A model generated the notes under the pieces. The model saw only the letters and a list, made by a program, of their open reading frames with translations. It had not been told where the DNA came from and made no database searches. The position numbers were made by a program, and so were the translations under genes. A stretch of DNA of 9,733 bases, from NCBI GenBank assembly GCA_903930515.1, contig CAIYYW010000118.1, positions 1 to 9,733 on the forward strand. Direction: 5' to 3'. Source of the stretch: an uncultured delta proteobacterium (GTDB lineage Bacteria; RBG-13-61-14; DRUE01). Shown in pieces: positions 1-6,149 of this stretch (position 1 is the stretch's first letter; the number at the start of each line of letters is the position of its first letter).

Positions 1-81
1 CGAGCCGGATCCTGAATACTCCTCCAGAGTGCCATTCAGCGTCAACATTGCCTCTACTTGATCGCCCTGGCGCCTGGGCAA
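1..81 (-). other. Open reading frame running off left edge, doubtful
   Basis: On the minus strand one frame is open from a stop at 106-108 down to base 1. Possible starts are TTG at 81 or ATG at 48. From the TTG it reads LPRRQGDQVEAMLTLNG and ends with SGSGS at the edge. The composition is protein-like, but neither start has a convincing ribosome binding site and I recognise no family. Another frame on the plus strand is also open up to a stop at 117-119. This could be the 5' end of a gene leaving the window, or chance. Confidence 0.2.
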
Positions 82-126
82 AAAAATATTTGCCTTTGAA
101 ACAGCTTATGCGGATTTGACGGGGAA

Positions 127-239
127 GGAGTATTCAAAGCAGAATCGCAGACAAGAGTGTCTGCACCCCAGAGGAGTATTCAAAAGCGGGACAAGAGTGT
201 CCCGCCCACAATCGCAGGGCAGGCAAGGGTGTCTGGGCC
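127..239. repeat. Array of short hairpins with conserved ACAAGAGTGT core
   Basis: Three tandem stem-loops lie here. Hairpin 1 (147-164) has arms GCAGACA/TGTCTGC around an AGAG loop. Hairpin 2 (186-205) has arms GCGGGACA/TGTCCCGC around the same loop. Hairpin 3 (220-235) is degenerate: CAGGCA, loop AGGG, TGTCTG, with one G-T wobble. The outer arm bases differ between copies 1 and 2 but change on both sides, so pairing is preserved. The box GGAGTATTCAAA precedes copies 1 (127-138) and 2 (173-184), and AATCGCAG occurs at 143-150 and 210-217. An inverted GGAGTATTCA lies at 13-22. This looks like a dispersed intergenic repeat family. Nothing shows a function, and it lies upstream of the ferredoxin-AOR operon promoter. 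Confidence 0.7.
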
Positions 240-278
240 AGGGGTTGTAATCCGGTTTTATTTTTCGCTGATTCCAAT

Positions 279-284
279 TATAAT
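279..284 (+). promoter_or_regulatory. -10 box TATAAT for the ferredoxin-AOR operon
   Basis: A perfect TATAAT lies 29 nt before the TTG start of the ferredoxin gene, giving a predicted short leader of about 20 nt that contains the AGGAGG ribosome binding site. The best -35 candidate is a poor T-rich match near 257-262 with a 16 nt spacer, so the promoter may be weak or need an activator. It follows directly after the hairpin array. Confidence 0.5.
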
Positions 285-300
285 GATTCTGGAAATTTAT

Positions 301-306
301 AGGAGG
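301..306 (+). promoter_or_regulatory. Ribosome binding site AGGAGG deciding a TTG start
   Basis: AGGAGG is followed by 7 nt and then TTG at 314. This is ideal spacing and supports the non-ATG start of the ferredoxin gene. No ATG codon near 314 in this frame would keep the first cysteine motif. Confidence 0.85.
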
Positions 307-313
307 TCTGGAG

Positions 314-844
314 TTGAAGCTAACGGTGATTCCGGAGCGATGCAGCGGATGCCGGCTTTGTGAGTTGGCCTGTTCAATCAAGAAGTTCGGGGTGGTCAAT
401 CCCAAGAAGGCCGGGGTCCAGGTGATGATTGTTTATCCGGCGCCGATAATTCGGATGCCGATTTTCTGTCATCAATGCAAGGACCCCAAGTGCGCGGAGA
501 ACTGCCCGGTCAACGCCATTTTTCAGGAAGACGGGGTGGTGAAGATCAACGCCGAGGAATGTATCGGGTGCGAGCAATGCATGGTATCCTGCCCGTTCGG
601 GTCCATTTTCACGCACGAGGACATCGCGGCGCCATATAAGTGCGAATTATGCGGAGGGGACCCGGAATGCGTGAGGGTCTGCCCGACCAAGGCGATTATA
701 TATGTTCCCAAGCATTTGATCGGACAGGCGCAGCGGATGGAGAATGTCTTGAAATACGCTCATATGAAGCAGGTGGAATTCTTTGAACAGGGAGAGAAAA
801 AAATCATCCACTACACTGCAGCGGAGAAAAAGAAGGAAGAATGA
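314..844 (+). CDS. Polyferredoxin, AOR electron-transfer subunit (four [4Fe-4S])
   Basis: This is a 176-residue iron-sulfur protein with sixteen cysteines in four groups: C10-C13-C16-C20, C52-C55-C60-C64, C83-C86-C89-C93 and C110-C113-C119-C123. The pattern is that of the four-cluster ferredoxin subunits of DmsB/HycB type and of the small AorA-type subunit of multi-subunit aldehyde oxidoreductases. The expected role is to carry electrons from the tungsten enzyme encoded next to an acceptor such as ferredoxin or another oxidoreductase. There is no signal peptide or membrane segment, so it should be cytoplasmic. The tail after about residue 130 is lysine/glutamate rich (ends AAEKKKEE) and has no cysteines. 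The TTG start is set by AGGAGG 7 nt upstream. The stop overlaps the AOR start as ATGA (841-844), implying translational coupling. The electron acceptor is not shown, and no flavin subunit (AorC type) lies nearby. Confidence 0.93.
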   Translation: MKLTVIPERCSGCRLCELACSIKKFGVVNPKKAGVQVMIVYPAPIIRMPIFCHQCKDPKCAENCPVNAIFQEDGVVKINAEECIGCEQCMVSCPFGSIFTHEDIAAPYKCELCGGDPECVRVCPTKAIIYVPKHLIGQAQRMENVLKYAHMKQVEFFEQGEKKIIHYTAAEKKKEE

Positions 845-2685
845 ACAAGATCAGCGGATATTTCGGAAAGGTGCTGGCGGTGGATTTGAGCCAGGGCAAA
901 TCTCAGGCAGTGGAGTTTGAGCCGGAATTCGCGCTTCAGTATATCGGGGGACGGGGCTTCGGGGCGAAGATTCTTTTTGATCAGCTCAAGAAGCATGATT
1001 TTCAGATTGACCCTCTATCCCCGGAAAATGTTTTGACTATTTCGCCCGGGCCGTTGGCCGGGACTTATATGCCGGCGAGCGGGAAGACCAGCTTTGTCAG
1101 CCTGTCTCCGGCAACCGGGATTTACGGGGATTCCAGTATGGGCGGCAGTTTCGGGGTGGAGCTAAGGCAGGCCGGTTATGACGCGCTCTCGCTTTACGGC
1201 AAGGCGCCGGAGCTGAGCTATTTATATATTGATAATGACAAGGTCAAGGTCATCCCGGCGCCGGAGTTGAAGGGCAAGACCACCCTGGAAACCGAGGGTC
1301 TGATCCGTCGCAAAACCCAGGACACCGGGATCAAGATCATCGCGATCGGTCCGGCCGGGGAGAACCTGGTATATTTCGCCTGCATCACCGGCGACTGGGG
1401 CAGGAACGCGGGGAGATGCGGGATCGGCGCGGTGATGGGATCCAAGAATATAAAAGCGATTGTGGTCCGGGGCACCAAAGACCTGCCGGTGGCGGATTTG
1501 AAACGACTGGTGAAAGCGAGCGACGAGGGATTCGCGTTGCTGGCTCAGCACCCGATGTTTGAGTTCTGGCAGAACCAGGGGCTGATGAGCGTGATTGATT
1601 ACATCAACAATGTGGGGGTGATGCCGTCATATAATTTCAAGGACGCGCATTTTGACCGGGCGGACCAGATCAACGGCTATATGATGGAAGACCATTACAA
1701 GATCGGGAACACCGCTTGCTTCGCCTGCCCGATGTGTTGCGGAAATATTTGCCTGGTGAAACAGGGTAACTATTCGGGAACGGTGGTGGAAGGCCCGGAG
1801 TATGAGACCGCGTGCATTTTCGGGTCCAACCTGGGCGTGGATAATTTCGCGTTTGTGATCAAGGCCAACCAGATGTGCGACGAGCTCGGCATTGACACCA
1901 TCTCCACCGGCAACCTGATCGGCGCGGTGATTGAAGCATACCAGGAAGGGATTTTGGATCTGGACGATACGGACGGGGAAGTGCTGGGATGGGGGGATGA
2001 AAAGGCGATCATCAGCTTGATGGAAAAAATCGCCAAGCGGCAGGGGATCGGCGAGATCATCGCCGGAGGTTCCAATCGGTTGATCCGGGAATTTCCAAAA
2101 ATCGCTCCTCTGATCAGCCAGGTCAAGGGTCTGGAGCAGAGCGCTTATGACGCAAGGGTGGCGATGACCATGGCGCTCGGATTCGCCACTTCCGACATCG
2201 GCGCGCACCATACCCGGGCCTGGCCGATCGCGTTTGAGCTGGAAGCCGGGAAGAACTGGACCATGGACAAGAAGGTTGACCTGGTGATATATCATCAGAC
2301 CATCAGGCCGCTCTTTGATATGCTGGGCGTGTGCCGGCTGGCTTGGATTGAACTCGGGTTCCCGGAACAGTTTTATGAAACCGCTTACCAGTCCGTGACA
2401 GGAGTGGAATATAGTTTGAAGGATTTATTGAACCGGTCCAACCGGGTCTATGACCTTACCCGCTTGATCTCCACCAAACGGGGCATTTCCCGGAAGGACG
2501 ACTATCCGCCCGAGCGGTGCTTCATCCAGCCGGTGCTCTCCGGGCCGCACGCGGGCAAAAAGCTGGACCGGCAGTCTTATGAGCAGATGCTGGACCTTTA
2601 CTATCAGCGCCGGGGCTGGACCAAGGACGGCAAAATCCCGGCCGAGCGGGAAAAGGAGTTCCTTAAGGAGCCGGGGATTATTTGA
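841..2685 (+). CDS. aor: Tungsten-pterin aldehyde:ferredoxin oxidoreductase (AOR family), first copy
   Basis: This 614-residue protein is close in length to the Pyrococcus AOR (about 605) and is collinear with it. AOR enzymes oxidise aldehydes to acids, or run in reverse, using a bis-pterin tungsten centre and one [4Fe-4S] cluster. The N-terminal AOR domain shows IGGRGFGAKIL, the segment PLSPENVLTISPGPLAG and IGPAGENLV. The cluster ligands are visible as C293-x2-C296-x3-C300 and C498. The two pterin-binding motifs DxxGx(C/D) are both intact: D347-ELGID and D493-MLGVC. The active-site region EGPEYE (317-322) and a histidine pair (456-457, GAHHTR) match residues of known importance in the family. 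The end RRGWTKDGKIP is typical, so the gene is complete. The start overlaps the ferredoxin stop, so the two are probably subunits of one complex. An odd point is that the cluster loop has two extra cysteines (299 and 304). The aldehyde substrate cannot be read from sequence. Confidence 0.95.
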   Translation: MNKISGYFGKVLAVDLSQGKSQAVEFEPEFALQYIGGRGFGAKILFDQLKKHDFQIDPLSPENVLTISPGPLAGTYMPASGKTSFVSLSPATGIYGDSSMGGSFGVELRQAGYDALSLYGKAPELSYLYIDNDKVKVIPAPELKGKTTLETEGLIRRKTQDTGIKIIAIGPAGENLVYFACITGDWGRNAGRCGIGAVMGSKNIKAIVVRGTKDLPVADLKRLVKASDEGFALLAQHPMFEFWQNQGLMSVIDYINNVGVMPSYNFKDAHFDRADQINGYMMEDHYKIGNTACFACPMCCGNICLVKQGNYSGTVVEGPEYETACIFGSNLGVDNFAFVIKANQMCDELGIDTISTGNLIGAVIEAYQEGILDLDDTDGEVLGWGDEKAIISLMEKIAKRQGIGEIIAGGSNRLIREFPKIAPLISQVKGLEQSAYDARVAMTMALGFATSDIGAHHTRAWPIAFELEAGKNWTMDKKVDLVIYHQTIRPLFDMLGVCRLAWIELGFPEQFYETAYQSVTGVEYSLKDLLNRSNRVYDLTRLISTKRGISRKDDYPPERCFIQPVLSGPHAGKKLDRQSYEQMLDLYYQRRGWTKDGKIPAEREKEFLKEPGII

Positions 2686-2802
2686 TTCATCTATATTTGG
2701 CAAGCTGGATTTTATCACTTTGGATTCAGAAAAAAACCTTCCCTAACTTATTATGGCCAAATTGATTTTTTTACGCGAAACCTTAATTCCCGCCCGTCAC
2801 AG

Positions 2803-2816
2803 CGGAAGATCTTCCG
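2803..2816. repeat. 14-bp perfect palindrome CGGAAGATCTTCCG
   Basis: The sequence reads identically on both strands with no loop, so it suits a dimeric DNA-binding protein better than an RNA hairpin. It lies 118 nt after the AOR stop and about 110 nt before the PilZ promoter. It could be an operator, but no regulator gene is in the window. A 14-bp palindrome could also arise by chance. Confidence 0.35.
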
Positions 2817-2926
2817 GTCTGGGTTCCTGAAAAAATCCCCACCCGGCAATTCCAAGCAGTCAAGCCGGCATCTAAAAGGGAAACTCGGGAAAGGCAGGGA
2901 TCGGTTTAGGTGATTTGGGAAAGAAA

Positions 2927-2935
2927 TGATATAAT
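2927..2935 (+). promoter_or_regulatory. Extended -10 promoter (TGATATAAT) for the PilZ gene
   Basis: TG at 2927-2928, one base, then a perfect TATAAT at 2930-2935 form an extended -10 element, which can work without a good -35 box. The best -35-like sequence (TTTAGG, 2905-2910) has an over-long 19 nt spacer. Transcription would begin near 2942 and give a leader of about 75 nt that includes the palindrome at 2989-3004. Confidence 0.55.
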
Positions 2936-2988
2936 TTTAAAATATGGGCCGGAGCGGATCGGGAGGCGGACGGGAGTATGGCTCCGGG

Positions 2989-3004
2989 CTTAAATAAATT
3001 TAAG
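2989..3004. repeat. Palindrome CTTAAATAAATTTAAG in the PilZ leader
   Basis: Two 7-bp arms (CTTAAAT and ATTTAAG) flank AA. The site is wholly A/T apart from its end bases and sits 13 nt upstream of the PilZ start, downstream of the predicted promoter. It could be an operator acting as a roadblock. As RNA it would form only a weak hairpin because the loop is tiny. Confidence 0.35.
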
Positions 3005-3017
3005 AGAGCGGTGGAGA

Positions 3018-3362
3018 ATGACATACGACGAGAGAAGAAAGTATCCGCGGATTCGGCTGATCGCGAAGGTGGCTCACATCCGGGGGGATCATTTCCATTA
3101 TTTTTATTCAAGGGATTTGTCCGGGGGCGGCATTTTTCTGGAAGGCGATCATCCGTATCCGTTGGGGACCAAGCTGGAGCTGGAGCTGTCTTTGCCGGAG
3201 ATCGCGGACAAGGTGCGGCTGACCGGGGAGGTGCTGCGGGTGGAGCCTCCGGAAGCGCGTCAGATGGGCAAGATTCCGGGGATGGGGATTCAATTTATCG
3301 GGATGGACCTGGAAACCAAGGCGCTCTTGGCGGATTTCATCGCGCGAGAATTGGCGCGATAA
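3018..3362 (+). CDS. Single-domain PilZ protein (probable c-di-GMP receptor)
   Basis: This 114-residue protein is almost entirely one PilZ domain, the common bacterial receptor fold for cyclic di-GMP. The two ligand motifs are present: RxxxR as R7-KYP-R11, and DxSxxG as D33-LSGG-G38, followed by IFLEG and the later strand GMGIQFIG. There is no membrane segment, signal peptide or output domain, so it would act by binding a partner, for example in motility, adhesion or exopolysaccharide control. The ATG at 3018 is the only usable start after the in-frame stop at 2991-2993. The nearest GGAG is only 1 nt away, so a weaker AAGAGAG (3002-3008) may serve instead. The gene stands alone with its own promoter-like element. 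A damaged oxidoreductase start follows. The partner and function cannot be inferred from neighbours. Confidence 0.88.
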   Translation: MTYDERRKYPRIRLIAKVAHIRGDHFHYFYSRDLSGGGIFLEGDHPYPLGTKLELELSLPEIADKVRLTGEVLRVEPPEARQMGKIPGMGIQFIGMDLETKALLADFIARELAR

Positions 3363-3380
3363 TAGGGTGGCGCCTGGATC

Positions 3381-3419
3381 TATGACCTGGCGATCCTGGG
3401 CGGGGGCCCGGCCGGATAG
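3381..3419 (+). pseudogene. Relic of an FAD-dependent oxidoreductase N-terminus
   Basis: In one frame the DNA reads YDLAILGGGPAG and then TAG. This is the opening strand and GxGxxG dinucleotide-binding loop that starts thioredoxin reductases, dihydrolipoamide dehydrogenases and related flavoproteins, normally as the first dozen residues. The codon before Tyr is ATC, where an ATG would be expected. After the stop, no frame continues with recognisable flavoprotein sequence. I read it as the stub of a gene lost by deletion, 18 nt after the PilZ stop. Chance resemblance is possible because it is short and glycine codons are favoured in GC-rich DNA. Confidence 0.45.
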
Positions 3420-3475
3420 CCCAAAGCCGGATCAGCCGCACGCGAAAGATCAACCGTCCGGGTAAGCATCGGATG

Positions 3476-3500
3476 AAAAATCGGAACTGAACTCATTCCG
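3476..3500 (-). terminator. Candidate intrinsic terminator of the minus-strand operon
   Basis: Read on the minus strand, CGGAA (3500-3496) pairs with TTCCG (3486-3482) and is followed by A and then five T at 3480-3476. Pairing can be extended by TG/CA with a single bulged G. The hairpin overlaps the glycoside hydrolase stop codon (3495-3493). The stem is short, so it may be weak, but its place at the end of the operon and facing the convergent PilZ gene fits. Confidence 0.4.
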
Positions 3501-5619
3501 CCTGAAAAAGATAATCGTTTTCCAATTCCAGATCCCGGGCAAGGAGTTTCAACTCCAGCCGATATTCCCCGGGCGAGCAAAGATCAACGGATGGGCTGGC
3601 CAGGGGCAGGGCAGGGGAGTCAGGGGCCAGCGATACGGAAAAATCCTGCCTGAATAAATCTTCCTTCATCGGCGAGATGATCCGGGCGGAAATTTTCGCC
3701 TCAACCTTTTGATTCAGATCGTTGACCGCAAAAATCGGTATGGCTAATTGCTTTTCAAATTTATATTTCCGGCGATCAATCAGGGCAAAGGCATAAACCG
3801 GGCTGAAGGCTTTTTGGGCCGCGTAGTAGGAGCTTTTAGGAGTTCGCCAGTAGTCAACCAACGACCAGGAAACGCAGGGATTGGGATCAATAAAATCAAA
3901 CGCCAGCGCGCCTCCGCAGGGCCGGTATTTCAGAGAGCGCAGCCGGTCAATATTGTAGCGGTTGGCGAATATCTGCCAATCCTGGGTGGCCTGGATATAA
4001 CTTTTCAGGTTGTGAAAATTTTCAGGCGGGATGAATTTATTCAAATACTGCGGCTGGGCCAGGTATTTTTTCTCCAACTCCTCCCAGTTGAGCTGATTCA
4101 GATCGTCTGTCATAAATTTGAGCGCGTCCTGATAGTTCGGAAAGGATTGACTCCCGAACTCGTCCACCAGTTTCAGCCGATGCGGCCTCTTGTGGATCAG
4201 CCAGTTCAAATAATGGAGCGGGCCGAAATACCAGCCGAAATAATAATGACCGGTTCCGGCGTCTGCGCGGAATAATCCCCGTTCCCCGGCCGAGGGAATG
4301 ACCGTCCGGGAGGGATCGAGGAAGCGCGCGGTTTTTGCCAACCGGGGATCCATCACCTCTCGGTTCCAGCTATAAACCAACGCGGAAAATCCCAGGCGCA
4401 GCAAATCCAGCAGACCCGGCTTTTTCCCGGTCTCAAACATGTTCACCGGCTCATTGTGCATACACCACAAAACAATGGACGGATGGTTGTAAAGGGTCTT
4501 GACCATTTCCCCGGCCTGGAAGACCGCCTCGGGCAGAATCTTTTTGTCATACCCCCACTGGAGCGCGAAGTCCTGCCAGAGCAAAATCCCGGTCCGGTCC
4601 GCCTGCCGGTAAAATTCCGGCTTTTCAATATGAGCGTGCACTCGCAGGATATTGAAATTGGCGGCCTTGGCCAGCTCCAGGTCTTTCCGGTAACGCTCTT
4701 CGGTCATCTTCCGGATTTGATAATCGCCCGGCGCGTAACTGTTGCCCTTCAGCCAGATCCTCCGGCCGTTGAGATAGGCGATATAATCGCGGAGCTGAAA
4801 AGTACGGACCCCGAACAGGGTTTCATAAATGTCGCTGGTCTCCGCTTCTCCGACTATTTTTAATTCCAGCCGCAGCCGGTACAGGTTCTGCTCGCCCTGG
4901 TCCCAGCTCCACCAGAGCCGGTAATCTTTCAGGTCAAGCCCGTATTGATATTCGCGGGAACCAATATTTTTATGGACCGTCCATACCTTCTCCATTCCCG
5001 GGCCGTTATGGTTCTCCGGGATCAGTTGAATCCTAAGTTCCAGGTCCTCCCGCTCTTGCGAGTCAAAGCTGACCCGGCCGGAAAGGCGCGCGTATTCGGG
5101 ATGGAGATAGACGGTATGGAAGATCGGGTTGGAAATCGCGGCCTTTCCGCTGGACAGAATTTCCACGCCCTGCCAGATTCCTCCCGGGTTCCAGTCCCGG
5201 TAAAGGCAATCCCAATGATGCCAGACTCCGAGCAATTGCTTTTTATTTCGCAGATCCTCTTCCGCGAAGCAGGACACCTCAAGCAGAAGCTCATTCTCTC
5301 CGGGCCGGACCGCCTCGGTGATTTCAAAGTTCGCCGGGATGAAATATCCCTGGTTCACCCCGAGCCGGAATCCGTTCAGGTAGGCCGCGGTCCAATAAAA
5401 AATTCCCTTGAGCCGGAGCCAGTATCGTTTTCCCGGCGCGGGTTGGAAGGAGAAATGTTTTCGGTAAACCATCCGGCCGGAATAAGTTTGGAATTGGGGA
5501 AGTTCCTGCCAATGGCCGGGAATTTCCTGGAGAGACCAATCGCCGGAGGCATAGTTCCCGTCAAAATGCTCAACCGGCTTGAGTTCCCACTGTCCGGCCA
5601 GCTCCAGCTCTCGTTGCAT
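3493..5619 (-). CDS. Glycoside hydrolase family 2, beta-mannosidase-like
   Basis: This 708-residue enzyme has the GH2 layout: an N-terminal jelly-roll sugar-binding domain (about 1-170, with WNPGGIWQGVEI near its end), an immunoglobulin-like domain (about 170-280), a TIM barrel (from LNGRRIWLKG at about 283 to about 560) and a C-terminal beta region. The acid/base is Glu390 in HNEP and the probable nucleophile is Glu487 in VDEFGSQSFP. The latter resembles the SEFGFQSFP motif of beta-mannosidases, and a later PCVSWSLVDYW also matches that group. Retaining hydrolysis of beta-mannosides or a related glycoside (glucosaminide, galactoside) is expected. It is shorter than typical beta-mannosidases (roughly 800-900) and lacks a signal peptide, so it should act in the cytoplasm on imported oligosaccharides. 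Its ATG lies 2 nt after the DUF192 stop, making it the last gene of the minus operon. Exact substrate is uncertain. Confidence 0.88.
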   Translation of the reverse strand: MQRELELAGQWELKPVEHFDGNYASGDWSLQEIPGHWQELPQFQTYSGRMVYRKHFSFQPAPGKRYWLRLKGIFYWTAAYLNGFRLGVNQGYFIPANFEITEAVRPGENELLLEVSCFAEEDLRNKKQLLGVWHHWDCLYRDWNPGGIWQGVEILSSGKAAISNPIFHTVYLHPEYARLSGRVSFDSQEREDLELRIQLIPENHNGPGMEKVWTVHKNIGSREYQYGLDLKDYRLWWSWDQGEQNLYRLRLELKIVGEAETSDIYETLFGVRTFQLRDYIAYLNGRRIWLKGNSYAPGDYQIRKMTEERYRKDLELAKAANFNILRVHAHIEKPEFYRQADRTGILLWQDFALQWGYDKKILPEAVFQAGEMVKTLYNHPSIVLWCMHNEPVNMFETGKKPGLLDLLRLGFSALVYSWNREVMDPRLAKTARFLDPSRTVIPSAGERGLFRADAGTGHYYFGWYFGPLHYLNWLIHKRPHRLKLVDEFGSQSFPNYQDALKFMTDDLNQLNWEELEKKYLAQPQYLNKFIPPENFHNLKSYIQATQDWQIFANRYNIDRLRSLKYRPCGGALAFDFIDPNPCVSWSLVDYWRTPKSSYYAAQKAFSPVYAFALIDRRKYKFEKQLAIPIFAVNDLNQKVEAKISARIISPMKEDLFRQDFSVSLAPDSPALPLASPSVDLCSPGEYRLELKLLARDLELENDYLFQAE

Positions 5620-5621
5620 CG

Positions 5622-6149
5622 CTATTCCCCGGCGCGAATGAATTTGACGGTATCGCCGGCCTGGATGCCGTTTTTCCGGCAGTATCCTCCGTTCACTTCC
5701 AGCACATACCGGCTCGGCTCGGAAATGCCCAGCGGGTTGGTGCTTTCCGGAATTGCGTTCTCCACCATCCCCTTGATGATCAGATCCTCTCCGATGAAAA
5801 TCAGGTCCAGCGGGATCAGGGTGTTCTTCATCCAGAATTCCTGATTCCCGGAATAGGGCATAATGAACAGCATCCCCTGGTTCTCGCCCAACTCCTTCCG
5901 GTACATCAGTCCCTGTTCCCGCTGTTCCTCGGTCTGGGCCACCTCGGCCTGGACGGTGACGGTTTTTTTGCTCTGCGTAAAGATCAGCACCATGGCCCGA
6001 TCGCCGAATTCCTGCCCCTTGTTTTCTTCCCTTGAGCAGGTCCAGGCTCCGGCCAGGATCAGGAACAGCGAAAGGATTCTCAGCTCAGCCGAGACGCTTT
6101 TCCAGCCATTCCCGAAGCAATTGGTATGGTTTGTCTTTCTCCGGTTCAT
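5622..6149 (-). CDS. DUF192 family protein, probably exported or lipid-anchored
   Basis: This is a 175-residue protein with a C-terminal DUF192 domain (from about residue 55). It shows the family signatures EVAQTEEQREQGLMYR, the GMLFIMP segment, FWMKNTLIPLDLIFI and YVLEVNGGYCRKNGI. The family is small, mostly extracytoplasmic, and of unknown biochemical role. A hydrophobic run (LRILSLFLILAGA) followed by Trp-Thr-Cys38 looks like a secretion signal with an imperfect lipobox. Two starts are possible. ATG at 6149 overlaps the upstream hydrolase by 65 nt and gives an unusually long, charged 22-residue leader. CTG at 6083 begins 1 nt after the hydrolase stop and would give a compact signal peptide (153 aa), but has no clear ribosome binding site. 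The protein ends 2 nt before the glycosidase start. Confidence 0.85.
   Translation of the reverse strand: MNRRKTNHTNCFGNGWKSVSAELRILSLFLILAGAWTCSREENKGQEFGDRAMVLIFTQSKKTVTVQAEVAQTEEQREQGLMYRKELGENQGMLFIMPYSGNQEFWMKNTLIPLDLIFIGEDLIIKGMVENAIPESTNPLGISEPSRYVLEVNGGYCRKNGIQAGDTVKFIRAGE

Larger units (their letters stand above)
2686..3017. other. Gene-free interval between AOR and PilZ
   Basis: I see no credible gene on either strand in these 332 bases. The stretch is more A/T-rich than the neighbouring genes and contains a 14-bp perfect palindrome (2803-2816), an extended -10 promoter (2927-2935) and a 16-bp palindrome (2989-3004). No convincing terminator for the AOR operon was found. A 17-codon frame starting at 2944 has no support. 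Confidence 0.6.

Noticed and set aside
127-239. CRISPR array
   Set aside because: The repeat units are too short and unevenly spaced, the arms vary between copies, and there are no uniform spacers or cas genes.
2696-2772. Possible terminator for the first AOR operon (TTTGGC with GCCAAA, then a T run)
   Set aside because: The arms are 6 bp with a loop of more than 50 nt, which is too weak for an intrinsic terminator.
2944-2997. 17-codon small frame just after the PilZ promoter
   Set aside because: It has no ribosome binding site, and its Gly/Ser/Arg-rich sequence looks like chance reading of GC-rich DNA.
2978-3385. 135-codon plus-strand frame overlapping the PilZ gene
   Set aside because: It is Gly/Ala/Arg-rich, low in complexity, and out of frame with the motif-bearing PilZ protein.
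4945-5844. Long plus-strand open frame (about 299 codons) opposite the glycosidase and DUF192 genes
   Set aside because: It lies antisense to two well-supported genes, has no family resemblance, and arises from GC-rich codon bias on the other strand.
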